A stretch of 64,000 nt of DNA from Ephemerocybe angulata (GCA_013368325.1 JAACJK010000003.1:434001-498000); one strand, 5' to 3'; positions 35,321 to 47,300 are shown, counted from the first letter of the stretch. Notes: generated by a model not told the origin, from the sequence alone. Translations and numbers: made by a program.

Positions 35321-37867
35321 ATGGAATCTACACGCTGCGGAGGCTCTGGAGGAAACTCCAATGGTGAACAAACCCAGTACCAGATGCGCTTGTTTGCCCT
35401 TGGCCGTGAGTCATGCACCCTTTTTCTGCAATATCAAAGCATTAAATAGAATTTGCAGCCACGCTCGAAAGTCTTTCTCCAGAGGAAGTTATATCGCAGA
35501 CCCTCGGCTCACTCAGGCAGCGCCCTCCCAAGCTTCCGTTGACTCAAAACCAGTACAAGGCCCTCGTAGCTGGTGTCACCCCCTTCGGAACCTTCATCTC
35601 CATTGGAATCCATACCCCTGATACTCGAAGGACCTACATCCTCCCCATTCCAAACCCCCATGGCCCTCTGTATATGGCAGAGGCGCTAGAGGTTGTGCTA
35701 GACTGTGTCCAGCCATGGGCTGAAATGTTGCAGGGTAGCAAGGCCTCGACATTTGAGGTCGCAATGCCCACTCTCTTCCCTGCTGTCATTGAGGATGCCG
35801 GGTATCTCGCCGCATCTGAAGTTCTTGGAGATTTACCTGCTGTTCTATCTGGGCCTGCAGAAGAAGCTAGACTGCGGCCTACGTCCTCATCTACAAGCCC
35901 CCCTCTCCGCAATCTTCTTGTTCGAGAGGAATTCAATGCCGAGGGTGTATTTTATCAGCTATTTCTGATCCAAAAGGTATGTGACCTTAGTAATAGCAGC
36001 AACTTCTTAGCTCTAACAAAGAACCAAAAGTCCAACAGTGATGCAATTCCTGCTACTAGGAGTGGAGAAGCAGTCCAGAATACATCCCATGGCTTGGAAG
36101 GGGGTCCCTCTGCTTTGAACAGCGAGGCTTCAGTTGCGGTGCATACATTGAACGGCACCGAATTGACAGAGAGATCTAGGGTGAGTCAGTTCGTGTCATA
36201 TGGGACACTCGTTGATTGGGACCCTATTATTTAGTCTGAAGATGAAGCCCATTGCTATCTGTATGCCCGCTTCTCTGACGAGTACGACACGTTGGAGCAG
36301 TTCTGCGCTGCGCATCCAGGAGCGCATAACTCAACCCTTGTCAAGAACATATACTTCTACCGCTTTGTCAAAGTCACCCTTGAAAACCTCGGCCTCAGCG
36401 AGAACAGGCAACACATCATCGAGCATGACGGGCACCATCTCAACGTTGATTCTGTTATCGGCAGCATCGGGCACCTTGTGGCAGCGAATACCTTCAACAA
36501 TATACGAACCTTGGTAAACAAGCTTTTAAGATTCAAGGCCCAGTACGACCTTGACCAAGAACGTACTCACAAGATTCACAAAGTTCGACAAGCCGCCGGT
36601 GTCATTTCAATGCTTTTTACGATGGATCCCAACAACCCGACGGCAGTTGAACGGTCGTGCATATATCCTTTGTCTCTTAGAAAGTTTGGAGGACTTCGCA
36701 CTCCCCCATAATTCCCACAGGACTCCAGCTAGACTTCCGCTGGAAGTCTGGTGGACTTGCTGGACTTCCGGTGGACTTCCTGGACTTTTGCTGGACTTTT
36801 TGTCCAGTAAGGGGGTAAAAGTGCCCTAAACCAGAGTCCGGCAGAGTTCAGCAGAGTCCAGCAGAGTCCAGTAAGGTCTAGGTGGACTCCAGTACCTGCC
36901 AAATTAGAGTCCGGTACAGTCCGGCAGGTGTCCAGTCCAACTGGAGTCCTGCTGGTCCAGTGGACTGTCCAGCTAGACTCCGGGAGCAAGTGGAACAGGC
37001 TAGTCACATCAGTTATAACTAAGGTACAATCATAAAAGCCTATTATTATTCTTTTGTAATTAAGCCTAATAGTGAGTGACAGGTGATGCCATCATTATTG
37101 TCAAGCATTGGAAACCCATCATATTACTTGCTGATGCAATCATTCACATTGTCAGAAGACTTAGATTGAATGGTGTAAGCTCAATTATATGGGCAGTTGT
37201 CAATTTACAGTCAATGTTTGGAAAGTATTTTGCATTTTCCCAGGCCATTATTGGAGATTTTTGGAAACTTCTGATTGACATAAGCATCAAAAAGTGATGG
37301 CTATGTTTATACAAAATAAAAATAAAAGTCCAGCAAGAGTCCAGCAGGAAGTCCAGCAAGACGTCCAGCAGAAATCTAGCAGAAATCTATTTTCAAGTGT
37401 AGCAAGACACTTAAAGTAGATATGAATTGTTAAAAGTGTCCATGAGAAGTCCAACAGATATCAGATATATATGGAAGTCATCACAATATGTATTAAATTA
37501 CTAAAATACCATAAGAGTCTAGCTAGACTCTAACTAGACTTGAACTGGATTTTCAAATCTCAACCGGACTCAACCGGACTCAACTGGACTTTACCGGACA
37601 GGCTGGACTTCTATTGGACTTCTATTGGACTCCTGTTGGACTTCTATTGGACTTCTATTGGACTCCTGTTGGACTTCCGGTGGACTTCTAATAGACTTCC
37701 AATAGAAATGCACCTTTTATGGTAAGTCCAGCAGAAGTCCATTGGAAGTCCACCGGAAGTCCTACGGACAAGCTGGAGTCCTACAGGACTCCTGGGGGAG
37801 TGTGAAGTACAGAAAGTTTGGAAGGCATGTAGCTGCTCTTATGAGCGAGCATTTCCCTGTAGAGTAG
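35321..37867 (+). CDS. Transposon-locus protein of unknown function, C-terminus interrupted
   Basis: Starts MESTRCGGSGGNSNGEQTQY at ATG 35321 (exon 35321-35405), then an exon from 35459, and two more introns near 35973-36030 and 36181-36236. The product has a central part with a regular fold (FGTFISIGIHTPDTRRTYIL, EALEVVLDCVQPWAEML), a low-complexity spacer, and a C-terminal part (DEAHCYLYARFSDEYDTLEQ, FYRFVKVTLENLGL, MLFTMDPNNPTAVERS). Element A (36689-37812) splits codon 36688/37821-37822. With the element removed the frame continues 15 codons to TAG 37865-37867. As it stands the frame ends 24 bp inside the element. No domain recognised. Confidence 0.55.
36689..37812 (+). mobile_element. 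Non-autonomous DNA element A, 1124 bp, 8-bp TSD
   Basis: Flanked by AAAGTTTG at 36681-36688 and 37813-37820. Left end GAGGACTTCGCACTCCCC; right end, read inward, CTGTACTTCACACTCCCC. The ends of element B (42171-43051) are nearly the same. The subterminal 250-300 bp on each side consist of many copies of a 9-13-bp motif, TGGACTTCYRNTGGACT or its complement AGTCCAGCAGA. No transposase frame inside. The 8-bp TSD with subterminal motif arrays fits hAT or KDZ (Zisupton-like) elements; the family is not decided. Confidence 0.85.
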
Positions 37868-37940
37868 AAGTATATGGAGAGTCTTCTCCCTCAATTTCCA
37901 CAATGCAAATTGTTATTCTCCTACAAGTACTAGTAACGTT

Positions 37941-38795
37941 TCAACGATATCGAGTACAAAGAACAAGCTCATCCAAATCAAAAGTTTGACGCAAAACATC
38001 ATACTTTGAGCGTGTCCCTGCATAGCGGAGAGTAGCCTTGCCCTGGTCAATCTCTACAATAGAGAAAATCTTGTGATAGTAGTCCGCCTTGGGAATAATC
38101 ACAAGCTGTTTCACCTGTGAGGGTCGCAGCGGGGATACCATCATCAACGGAACCTCCAAAGACGAGCTGTCATCCATGAAATCAAGGGCCACCATGTCTC
38201 TCTTGGCTCCCCAGATAGAACGATAAATGCCGTGCCGATCACGCATCCTCGAGTTGGGGTGGGTCGAAGAAACCCTAAGAGGAAGATGGCATGTCAGAAG
38301 CCAGCCAATTGGAGCAGAAGAAAGCCAGTGCTCTAGACAACTCTGAAATTAGCATCCACTAGTAGCCCTCACTAAATACACTTACCTGTGGGGCTGGATC
38401 TTCTGGTGAATGAACCCCCGTAACTTTCTGGAAGACGATGCTGAGGAATTGGAGTTGCAGGTGTCAAGGGCAGCTGGCGACCAATAAACGGGGCAGGAGG
38501 AGGGATCAAAGCTGAGTCTTGCACTTGATTCATTCTTATTCTCCCCTCTAGCACCATGGTAAGAGGGAACATGCTGCCTTGACTGTTTGTTTCTTGTTAG
38601 TAAGGCTGAGACACCAAGCGTTTCAAACCTACCTATAAACACTCAGATTCTGAATGGAAACCCTTTCTAGGAGTGTTCGTTGGACAGATGGAGCGTTCAG
38701 CTTTACACCACATTCCCCATTGCTATACACCTCCTTTAACACCCCAGTATAGTCTTTGAAAGGGGTGTTGCCTGTCACCACAATATATTAACATG
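37941..38795 (-). CDS. KOW-like domain protein, transposon-associated
   Basis: Exons at about 38795-38633, 38582-38386 and 38274-37941 (TGA 37943-37941). The first encodes VTGNTPFKDYTGVLKEVYSN then GVKLNAPSVQRTLLERVSI, which has the KOW form (V..G.YKDY.G.V..V....) seen in Spt5/NusG and ribosomal proteins that touch RNA or nucleoprotein. The last carries a second compact part (VIIPKADYYHKIFSIVEIDQ then ATLRYAGTRSKYDVL). A Pro-rich linker separates them. It is divergent from the 1415-codon gene, with only about 70 bp between the two, so they probably share a promoter. The 5' end is unclear. Confidence 0.5.
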
Positions 38796-38866
38796 AACTC
38801 AAAAGCTCCTTAGACGCTGATAGTGGCCCTTTCCTCCTCGGTCGAGCTGCTGTATACTGCAGAGAA

Positions 38867-41800
38867 ATGGGCTGCTGGGTTATCATTCTCATATTCAAAG
38901 GGACGGACATCCATGGTGGCTTTGCCCCCTCGGAGACTCAAGAACAGCGACGAAAGTGGTTGGAGGAATGCTTGGCGCAGGCCTGGGACCAAGCAGGAGA
39001 AGAAAACCGAACTGGCTACGTCAACTATGCCTCGAGCGCCACGGTCAATCGCCATGCAAGCCTGAATGTTGTCCCTCACAGCTACTTTGGAAACACTGTT
39101 CCTGCTAAAGCACACCGAGTCAAGGCTGCAACATTCGTTGATGCACACACCATGCTTGGAGGAGATGAAGCCTATGCCACCCGTCACGCTTATGAAATCG
39201 CTTTGGGTGCTCTCGAGTATGCCAGAGCCTGTGGACTCGAACTCAACATTCCTACGCGAGACATCCCTTCGACTTTGTTCAGCTACGTCGATCCAGAAAC
39301 AAAGGAGAAGAAGAAGATCGAGCCTCTTCCTACTGATCTCTTTGGCGCTCATGAGCAGACGATGCTGGGATACTATTCTCAATACAAGCAAAGGTGCCTC
39401 ACCTACCAAGTCAGGGTCACGCGAACCCAGATCCGCGCAACGCAGCGAGCAAACCTGGGACTCTTTGCATCCAACGACCAGCAGAAGGTGTCGCAGGTTC
39501 AGGCTACTCTGGGAGGAAGCCGGCTTCACCATGACATGGGTGCTGTGTCAGACTCAGATGAGGGAGAGTCAGAGATCGAGCCTGATGACGTGTGGATTGA
39601 CTATAGTACAGCAGTGGTTGAGGAGGTGCTTGGAACTGAGATGAAGGAGGATGGCAGGGTACGTGTTCCAATGGCTTTCTTTGGATTCAGCAGATACTGA
39701 CTGAGTAGCAGATCTATTATCGCATCAGGTATGAAAGTGATGGTGATAGAGTGGAAGAAAGGATTATTAAAGCATCAAAGTAAGTTATGGACATCTCGTG
39801 TGTGAGCATATACTAAAGATATCCCAGGCTTTCTCGAAATGCTAGCTTTATCAAGATGATGGGCCTGTCAGCGTTACCTGCTGAAGTTCATAAAACTCAC
39901 CCTGGCATCCTGGATCCTCCTGAGCAAGGGACTAGTGGGCTCCATGATGAAGAGGACGGGTTTGATGGTGAAAATGGAATAGGTGGTGTGTCAGTTGGGG
40001 GGGAGTCTAATTATGCAACGCGCCGTGATGAGGAACTTATGGACGAGGATGAAGAGGGCAGGTCTGACGGCGAAGAGGGAGCAGGTGGCATATCAGTTAG
40101 GGGGGAGTCCAATCCTGAAACGCACGGTGATGGAGAACCTATGGATGAAGATGAAATTTCCCCTTGCAATATCGATGGTGTAGGCATGGGGGAAGGGGAC
40201 AGAGATCTGGAGTTTGGTCAATCTCAACTCAAACGTAGGCGCGACTGTGGCGATGAAGCAGTAGACACTGATGGAGATGACGGTGATGTTGGAGATAGTT
40301 GCACCGACATGGCTCGGCCTCCAAAAAGTCAAAAGCGCTTTCAAAAGCGGCCAAGACTAGTGATTCTTTCAGATGATGAAGACGATGGAGGGGTTGAGGT
40401 TGAGAGGGTGAAAGAAAAGGACAAGGAAAATAAGGGGCGTGGGAAGATAGAGAAGAAGCAGAAGGAGCGGGATGAGCTGGAGGAGGAAGAGGAGGAGGAG
40501 GAGGGAGAGACGGAAAAGAAGGGGAAGGAACAGGATGAGCTGGAGGAGGAGGAGGAGGAGGAGGAGGAGGAGGGAGAGATGGAAAAGAAGGGGAAGGAAC
40601 AGGATGAGCTGGAGGAGGAAGAAGAGGAGGAGGAAGAGGAGGGAGAGAAGGAAAAGAAGGGGGAGAAGGAGGAGAGAGAGAAGAAAAAGAAGGAGGATAG
40701 GGAATATGAGGTTTCTTCTCTCGTGGGACATGGAGTTGAAAAGGTGTGTGTTTTTTTTTAATCTCAATATTCAACTTCCTCTGACAAGTTGGAGTAGAAC
40801 TCCTTGTACTATAAAACGCACTATGTTGGCTACAAGAGAGCGGAGAAAACATTGGTGCAGGACATGAATCCATAAGTCCTACATATAGTACTTGATACGT
40901 GTCTGGAATAACAGTTTTTATTTAAACAGCTCATGCGAGAAGGCTATTAGAGAATACTGGAACTCCTTGTCTCCTGTGCCTGTGCCACCTCCTACCAAGC
41001 ACTTGGCATTCAAGACTTGGTCGGCGAATATCTCAGCCACCGGCGTTAAGGGTATCAAAAACCTTTTCGATCCTGCCCATCTTGTTGAGGATGCTACCAC
41101 TCTGAGCAATGCTCTCGCAATCTTCCAAAAGGCAAAAGGGTCTAAACGGCCAGCAACACTGGTGGGAACTCTGGAGGGATGGCTCAAGCATGCAAATACA
41201 GAAGCACTTTTTGAAGGGTTTCTTTCAGTGGCTTCAGGAATACCACTATCTTCCCAAGTTTCCCGCCTCTACCAAGTTGGGCAATGCGCAGAACAGTTGG
41301 AGGATTTGGCAAGAGAGCATGCACTTTGCATTCTTTCTAAAGCCGTCACCCAATGGCAAGCTGGAAGGAGCATGATTACTGTTTTCAAGTGGTATGAGAT
41401 GCAGTTCCAAGGCGATGGCATTGGAAAGGAGATAGCCGACATCTTTGTCAAGCGCGGTTACAAGGCTCTGGCAAGCATTACTCCCCCACACGCTAGGCTT
41501 TGCAGCCATATCATGCACTTCCTTTCCCGTGTCGAGGACGACTATTGGAAGTTAAATCCAGGCGCTTCTCCACAACCCTACAGTCAGCAAAGTCAGCACT
41601 TCGATATTGGACCTCTACCCGATGGAGATCTTTCTTCCATCCCCTCTGACCTTTACGGACTGCGAAAGCCCCTCAAGACGCCTGTTATGCTCCACAAACC
41701 AGCTTACATGGAGCTCTATGAAAGCATGCCTTGGAGAGCGAAGTCAACTCTTCCGGCGGTTCTGCAGGCGGTCCTGACTGCTGAGCTCATTGAAGTGTTT

Positions 41801-44347
41801 CTTCGGAAATATGACAGCCTGTTCAAATCCGACTCCCGTGCCAAGGACAGCTACCCAATCTACCGATGCATTGCTCGTGGAGCCCTTCTTTCCTGTATTG
41901 TTGAAGCTGCAGGTTCAGACGCGATTCTTACCTCGGACCGGTTGGCACCCCTCCTCGTTTCTCTGATGTTCATTGTCACCAAAAAGGCCACGAGTGCACA
42001 GACTGAAAGCCAGGCGGTCTTGGCAGACCTTGGATCACTCAAGCAGCCATTCATTAATGCTGTGAGGGACCTCATCGACGACAAGACAGTAGACACCATC
42101 AAGAAATCAGCCAAGTCACTCCACGACGCGCTCGCCACACACTTCTCCAAGGAGCTCACGCTCAGAAAACGAGGACTTCGCACTGCCCCATTATTCCTGT
42201 AGGAGTTCAGAAGGAATTCCAGTGAAATTCCAGTGAACTTTCTGAACTTCCACCGGAATTCCACTGAACTCTCCTGCCAAATTTTGAGTTCTGATTTTTG
42301 ACCAGAGTTCAGTTCAGTTCAGGAGGAGTTCAGTATCAGCTAAAGCATGGTTCAGTAGGAGTTCAGTACACTGGAATTCCTCCTGGTCAACTGGAAAGTT
42401 CAGCAAGACAGTTCCTATAGAACAGTTCTACAGGACACCAGCAAGGTGTAAGAAAAACATGAAGGTATTTTTACATAAATGGATAGCCATCATGATTTGA
42501 TGCTGATATCATCAAAAACTTACTTAATATTTCAAGAAATGATGCTAAAAAATGCAAAATACTTTCCGAACATCGAGTTTTGAGATAAAAATAGACTATG
42601 TCCAGGTTATAAAATGGGCTAATTTCTGCAGTGGGCTAAGTTCTGAAACATGAGTGTGAGAACATTATGAAAGACACTGTCTATAACAGGAAAAATGATG
42701 AAAAAGACTTGTGGCAATGATTAGTCAGCCTGTATGAGAAGCATCAAATGAAATAAACAAATAAAGCTTCATATCAATCTACCATTGTCCAGCAAGAGTT
42801 CACTGGAAGTCCAGTAAAATATCAGTGGACTTCTACTGAACACCTACTGAACATACTGAACTGAACTGAACATTTTGGATTCCTGTAGAAATTCCAGCAG
42901 AAGTCCGGTGGAAGTTCAGTGAAAGTTCAGTGAACTTCCACCGGACTTTGTTTCATAAAATCACTTTTGGTAAAAGTTCACTGGAATTCCACTGAAAGTT
43001 CACCAGTCCTACAGGAGTCCTACAGGAATCCTGGGGAAGTGTGAAGTACAGCAGAAAACCAGGAGCCACCCGGTCAAATGGAATGGTAGCGCCATCTTAC
43101 AGCGAGATTTCACTGGATGATATCCTGCCACCCTCTGGGGAAATTGATGTTGCAGTCCTCAACCTTCTCATACGTGAGTCTCTGTTGCACCAACGCAAGC
43201 AAAAACCAGCAATCGAGGCATTGGGACGAATTCTCCGTGGACAGCACCATTCTCTTCCAAGTTACAACTCCAACAATCCTGACCACACCAACCCCTCGCG
43301 TCACTTCAGCATTGTAGCCAAGCTGGTCACATCCACCTTCTCTGGCCAGAAACTCACAAGCCCTGTTGGGTTGTCGAATTTCCTCGCATTCTTTGGTACT
43401 GGCCAGAGCGCACACACCACATCGTTCCAGGAGTTTTTGGGGAGAACACGGAAAGGATTCTTTTCTTCCACTGCAGATGAGATGATCTCAAAGTTCAAGG
43501 ATGGCATGCTCCATGCTAGTAGCAATATCGATGCATTGGCAGCTCTGCTGGAGAAGTTTGTGGTGGCGGATGTGCGGGCGTGGGGTCAGCCATGCAACTC
43601 GCTGGCTGTGCAGCCCACTATTGCAGGATCAGGCGGCCAGATAGTCTCCATGGAGGATAAGTTTGGGTCGTACTTCAACGCGAAGGTCTACAACACATGG
43701 ACGAGCTTCCTTGGGGATATGGCAGGGAAGGATCATACTTCCTGGCCAGGGACAAAGAAGTCGTGGAAGGCCGCTCTGGATTTGGTGTCTACTCTGAAGA
43801 TTTCAGGGATGTCAGGCTTGACCTCCCTGCAGACAGTAAATTCCATGGCGCTTCTAGGACTGGTAGAGTTGCCTGAGCCTCGAATGTTCTCGGACTGGAT
43901 TTGGGGCAAGCCAACCCTTGGGGCATATCGCGGGCTGCAAAGGATGGGCTTCAACATGCAGTATACAAACACCACCCGATTCGCCTTCGAGATGGTCTAC
44001 AAATATCTGGACGAGTCGATGTCAGACGAAGATAAGGCTGATATTGGATTCAGTGCAATATTCGTAGAACATCTACTATGCAAAGTGGTTAGATGGGAGA
44101 AGTGACTCAAGGATGAGAGTCCAGCAAAAGGGAACACTCTGTCTCTTTCTTTCTGGACAGAGAAAGCATTGGACAAGGAGAATAAAGGGTTGGAGGAGGT
44201 TGTTCCGTTTCCCTGCCCCCTTACTGTTTCTAGACAGTCAATGCAGCAATGGTTTGATGAAGAGGTGAGTGTTTCTTTGCTCGTTGTTATTTATGAGTTC
44301 AGATTTCTAATTCCACATCACAGGATTATGCATCTATGAGGTTGTAA
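38867..44347 (+). CDS. 1415-codon protein of an expanded unnamed family, doubly broken
   Basis: Exons 38867-39658, 39712-39779, 39828-40745, 40930-42170, 43060-44264 and 44324-44347 fit in phase once element B (42171-43051 plus one TSD copy) is ignored. N-terminal module: FKGTDIHGGFAPSE, VNYASSATVNRHASLNVVPH, YFGNTVPAKAHRVKAATFVD, ALEYARACGLELNIP. Then an acidic/Lys low-complexity spacer. C-terminal module: AFKTWSANISATGVKGIKNL, FLSRVEDDYWKLNP, IYRCIARGALLSCIVEAAGS; and after element B, GLTSLQTVNSMALLGLVELP, LGAYRGLQRMGFNM, FVEHLLCKVVRWEK. Motifs such as EHLLCKVVRWE recall a multi-copy agaricomycete family. An in-frame TGA at 44103-44105 precedes 53 further open codons, a proper intron and a TAA at 44347. 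Function unknown. Confidence 0.6.
40440..40690 (+). repeat. Coding GAG/GAAG repeats (Glu/Lys-rich)
   Basis: Three tandem ~75-bp units encoding EKKGKEQDELEE followed by a run of Glu. They form the charged spacer in the 1415-codon gene. Confidence 0.85.
42171..43051 (+). mobile_element. Non-autonomous DNA element B, 881 bp, 8-bp TSD
   Basis: Flanked by CAGAAAAC at 42163-42170 and 43052-43059. Left end GAGGACTTCGCACTGCCC; right end, read inward, CTGTACTTCACACTTCCC, the same termini as element A. The subterminal parts hold many AGTTCAG / CTGAACT motifs, a diverged form of element A's GGACT array. The middle shares a block AAAATGCAAAATACTTTCC with element A, in the opposite orientation. No transposase frame. 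Removing it restores the host frame (...LTLRK then PGATRSN...). Confidence 0.85.
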
Positions 44348-47300
44348 TGTGCTTCCTTTCATGTGTATAGAGACATATAATCTACTTGTACTCGTCCTGT
44401 TTGCCTCCTGTGTGAAATCGAGTCAACCCCTGTGCCAACCCTGCACCTGAGCACCAGCGGCGCAATGGCGGCATGTTAACGGCATCTCCGGCTGGCAGCT
44501 TCGGGCATCAGAGAGCATTGATTCTCCGACTTTTGCCAAGTCCTTCCATATATGGATAGTAATGAAAGTTAATGAGGGCGTCAATGTTTGGAGAGTAAGT
44601 ATGGTGAAGGACAGTAGGTTTATACTAAGTGTCTTACTGAACACTATCTTATTTTAAGGTCCTGAGGAATGGTCAGCAGCGCTCACCACTGTGAAGACAT
44701 GGAATGCCCAGTTTTCATTGATTTGAAATCATTGACAGAGGGTGTTCATTAATGCAAAATCAGTGAATGGAGCTCCTCATTAGTCTAAATACAGTGATCC
44801 CTGACAATCATCAACCCAATTTCATTGATTTTATTTTTGTCCAAGAAACCCGCCCATACAACTCATTCTGAATCGTACAAAAGCTCCAACCACTGCCACT
44901 TGTCATCGTTATCTTCTGGGTGAGTCCCTATGTAGTCGGCACATGTGATCAAGTTCTTTGTGCAGGGATTTCGGTGCGAGCGGGTGGGATCTGGGTAAGA
45001 TGACCTTTCCTTTGGTTTCAGTTGGCTTTGGTAACGTCCAGAAGTCACACACCATCAGGCACTTCGTAACTGATTCGACCATTCGCCTCCAGGAACCCCG
45101 AGATGAAGCAGCTTTATGCCACCACCGCCATTGGAACCCGTCTCTCTGACCGCGAACATTCAACGCCTCAAGCTCCTTGCCAACGCTGGCCTTGAAGTCA
45201 AGGAGCTTGATACCGGCACGGGCACGAGCAGGGTCACAGAGGGCACTGATCATGGCAAGGTCTGCTCATCGTTTCTGGCTGGAGATGAGCCAAGGTCTTC
45301 ACTGTGAGTGCTGATGAGCTGACTTGCCACCTCTGGATGCAAAGGAGTGGCTGGATTGGTGAGTAGAAATGCACCAGGGACGGTCATTGCACGTCCAAGC
45401 GAAGGCAGGTAGGAGAGGAAAGTGCAGCAGGAGGGCTACTAGAATAGAGGCAAGGGAGAAGAGGGCGTGCATGTATAGATAAGACTAATCAAATTTGTGC
45501 CTCATTATAAAGAGACCCAAAGGCCAACCAAATGGACAACACAGGTTCCGAGGCATTTGACTCGGGTACTCTCGCAGTGGTATTTCGAGTGCCAAGCCGT
45601 GAGCTCTCCCTGTGCATCAATCCATCAGTGCCAAGCCGGCTACATCCGCATGTCGCGTCCTGCCGCCAGTTCCGTGCCGCGTCATGGGAAACTGTTCTAT
45701 TTCTGCGTACTCACCTTGGCTCACCTCGTTACTATTGCCCCTCATGATACCCAACATAGAGGACCTCCAAGCGCAGGCGTAAGCATCGCCGGCGCTGCCT
45801 GAACATGGGCCACCATCCGCCGTCCCTGAACGCAAGGTCGTCGCTTGCAGTCCGCCCTTGCATTTGTTTTCGTTGGTGGGTGGTTGCACGCTTCTCGCTC
45901 AAGACGCTCGCTAACGAAGTTACTGGGGTTAGTTTGGAGGTCAGAACGGAGGTTATTGGCAATGATACCGGGGGTGCTGCAGTGCAGGGCTTGTGGAAGG
46001 TGCGTTCGGAAGCGTTCAGATTGGCTTTCGAACTTGACATTGACTTACGGATTTGTTCTTCTTTCGTCCTTTTCTTACCTGTCACCCCATTCTCCTCGCC
46101 CTCGGTCATCGACCTATACCTTCACGATGCCGCCTACGCCCGCCCACGATGAGCAACACCAAATCCGATAAGCCAGGTGGGAGACATCGTGAATGAGAAT
46201 TGGAGATCGACGTTGTGCATGGGGAGTAAATTGCAGGACGTGATGCATCGAGCAAGTTCGGATGCGCTCAGACGGCAACGACAACGTTGGCATGGAACCG
46301 GGGTCCACTGCTTGCAAGTTACTATAACTCAGCCGACGGGCACCTTTGCCTGTCGCGATGTGCGACAACCGGATCCTCAGTGAACGGTAAGTTCCGATGC
46401 AGGCTAGCAAACAAGAGACTCACCGCAGCACCCTCTGTTATACTTATAGTCAAACGCGCCGGGTGCTTCCCCTACCTCCTCTCGACCACCTCCCTTATGC
46501 TGCCCATATGCCATCACAACCCTCATTGGCCGCCATCATCATGCACGGCGGGCGTTGGGCAAGTCGTCCCCTCGTTGCACACCGCCCATCTCCTCATCGT
46601 CGTTCCCTTTTCATGTTCAATCCAGCCGCCCATTGGAAAACATTTGCAGTGCGCGCGACTTCTTGAATAATGACCGGGACTTTGTATATGTCCATTGGCG
46701 GCAGAAGAGGCTTCAGATGATTGGCCGGCCATTGCGTGAGGAGCGACTTGCGGCAACTCTGCCCACATTGGTGGTGACAGGCTCGCGACGGCCCAGGCAT
46801 CCGGACCTCAAGAACCCGCCAGAGTGACCGAACGCATCCCGGCGTTCGCACCATCAAGGACAGCTGGCAGGAGCGGCGTAAGCCCAGAGCCATTTGGAGC
46901 TGCGTTGCGATGGCGGGTAGGGATGGGCTGGATTAACAGGCTCGGTGAGTACTTTAATCTCGACTCCGTCAACGTGCACTCACTTACAATAGCTGACATG
47001 TGTCATAAACCACGCCCTTTGCTTCTTCTCGCCCAAGAGCCATGAGCGATGTGTGCTCACCGCCCGAGACCGTGCTTTCAGTCGCCGTCCACCTCTGCCG
47101 TCGTCAAGCTCGTGTCGGGTGTCCTCGATCAGATACAGTGCGCGTCGCATCGAGGCAAGCTGACTTCGACGGTGATTTTGGAGGCTCGATGTATGCGCTG
47201 CGCCGATAGCTGGAATGAAAGGTGAGCATGTCTGCACGGTGTTGTGATGTGTGACTACTTACTGACCATGTTGCTATTGTAAGATCATTCAATCTGCTGT

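Larger units (their letters stand above)
29640..44350. mobile_element. Large degenerate DNA-transposon locus (integrase, HECT-like, KOW-like genes)
   Basis: A continuous block of five intron-containing genes lacks housekeeping functions. It is centred on a DDE integrase-type transposase with its own HTH. The neighbours are a HECT-like ubiquitin ligase, a protein of unknown function, a KOW-like protein (opposite strand) and a 1415-codon protein of an expanded agaricomycete type. Codon and intron style differ from the GC-rich conserved genes at 49-59 kb. Three later insertions lie inside the genes. I could not define the ends, so the boundaries are those of the gene block. Whether all five genes moved as one unit is inference. 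Confidence 0.55.

Noticed and set aside
40229..40873. Minus-strand Pro/Ser/Leu-rich frames opposite the Glu/Lys repeats
   Set aside because: Complement of GAG/GAA repeats; no independent evidence.
29640..44350. Possible Maverick/Polinton or giant-virus insertion, because of the integrase and large size
   Set aside because: I see no family-B DNA polymerase, packaging ATPase, protease or capsid features, and the genes have many fungal-type introns.
29640..44350. Possible KDZ or Starship element
   Set aside because: No tyrosine-recombinase (captain) motifs and no KDZ transposase motifs were visible; the only recombinase is the DDE integrase type. The small elements A and B could still depend on a KDZ or hAT enzyme elsewhere.
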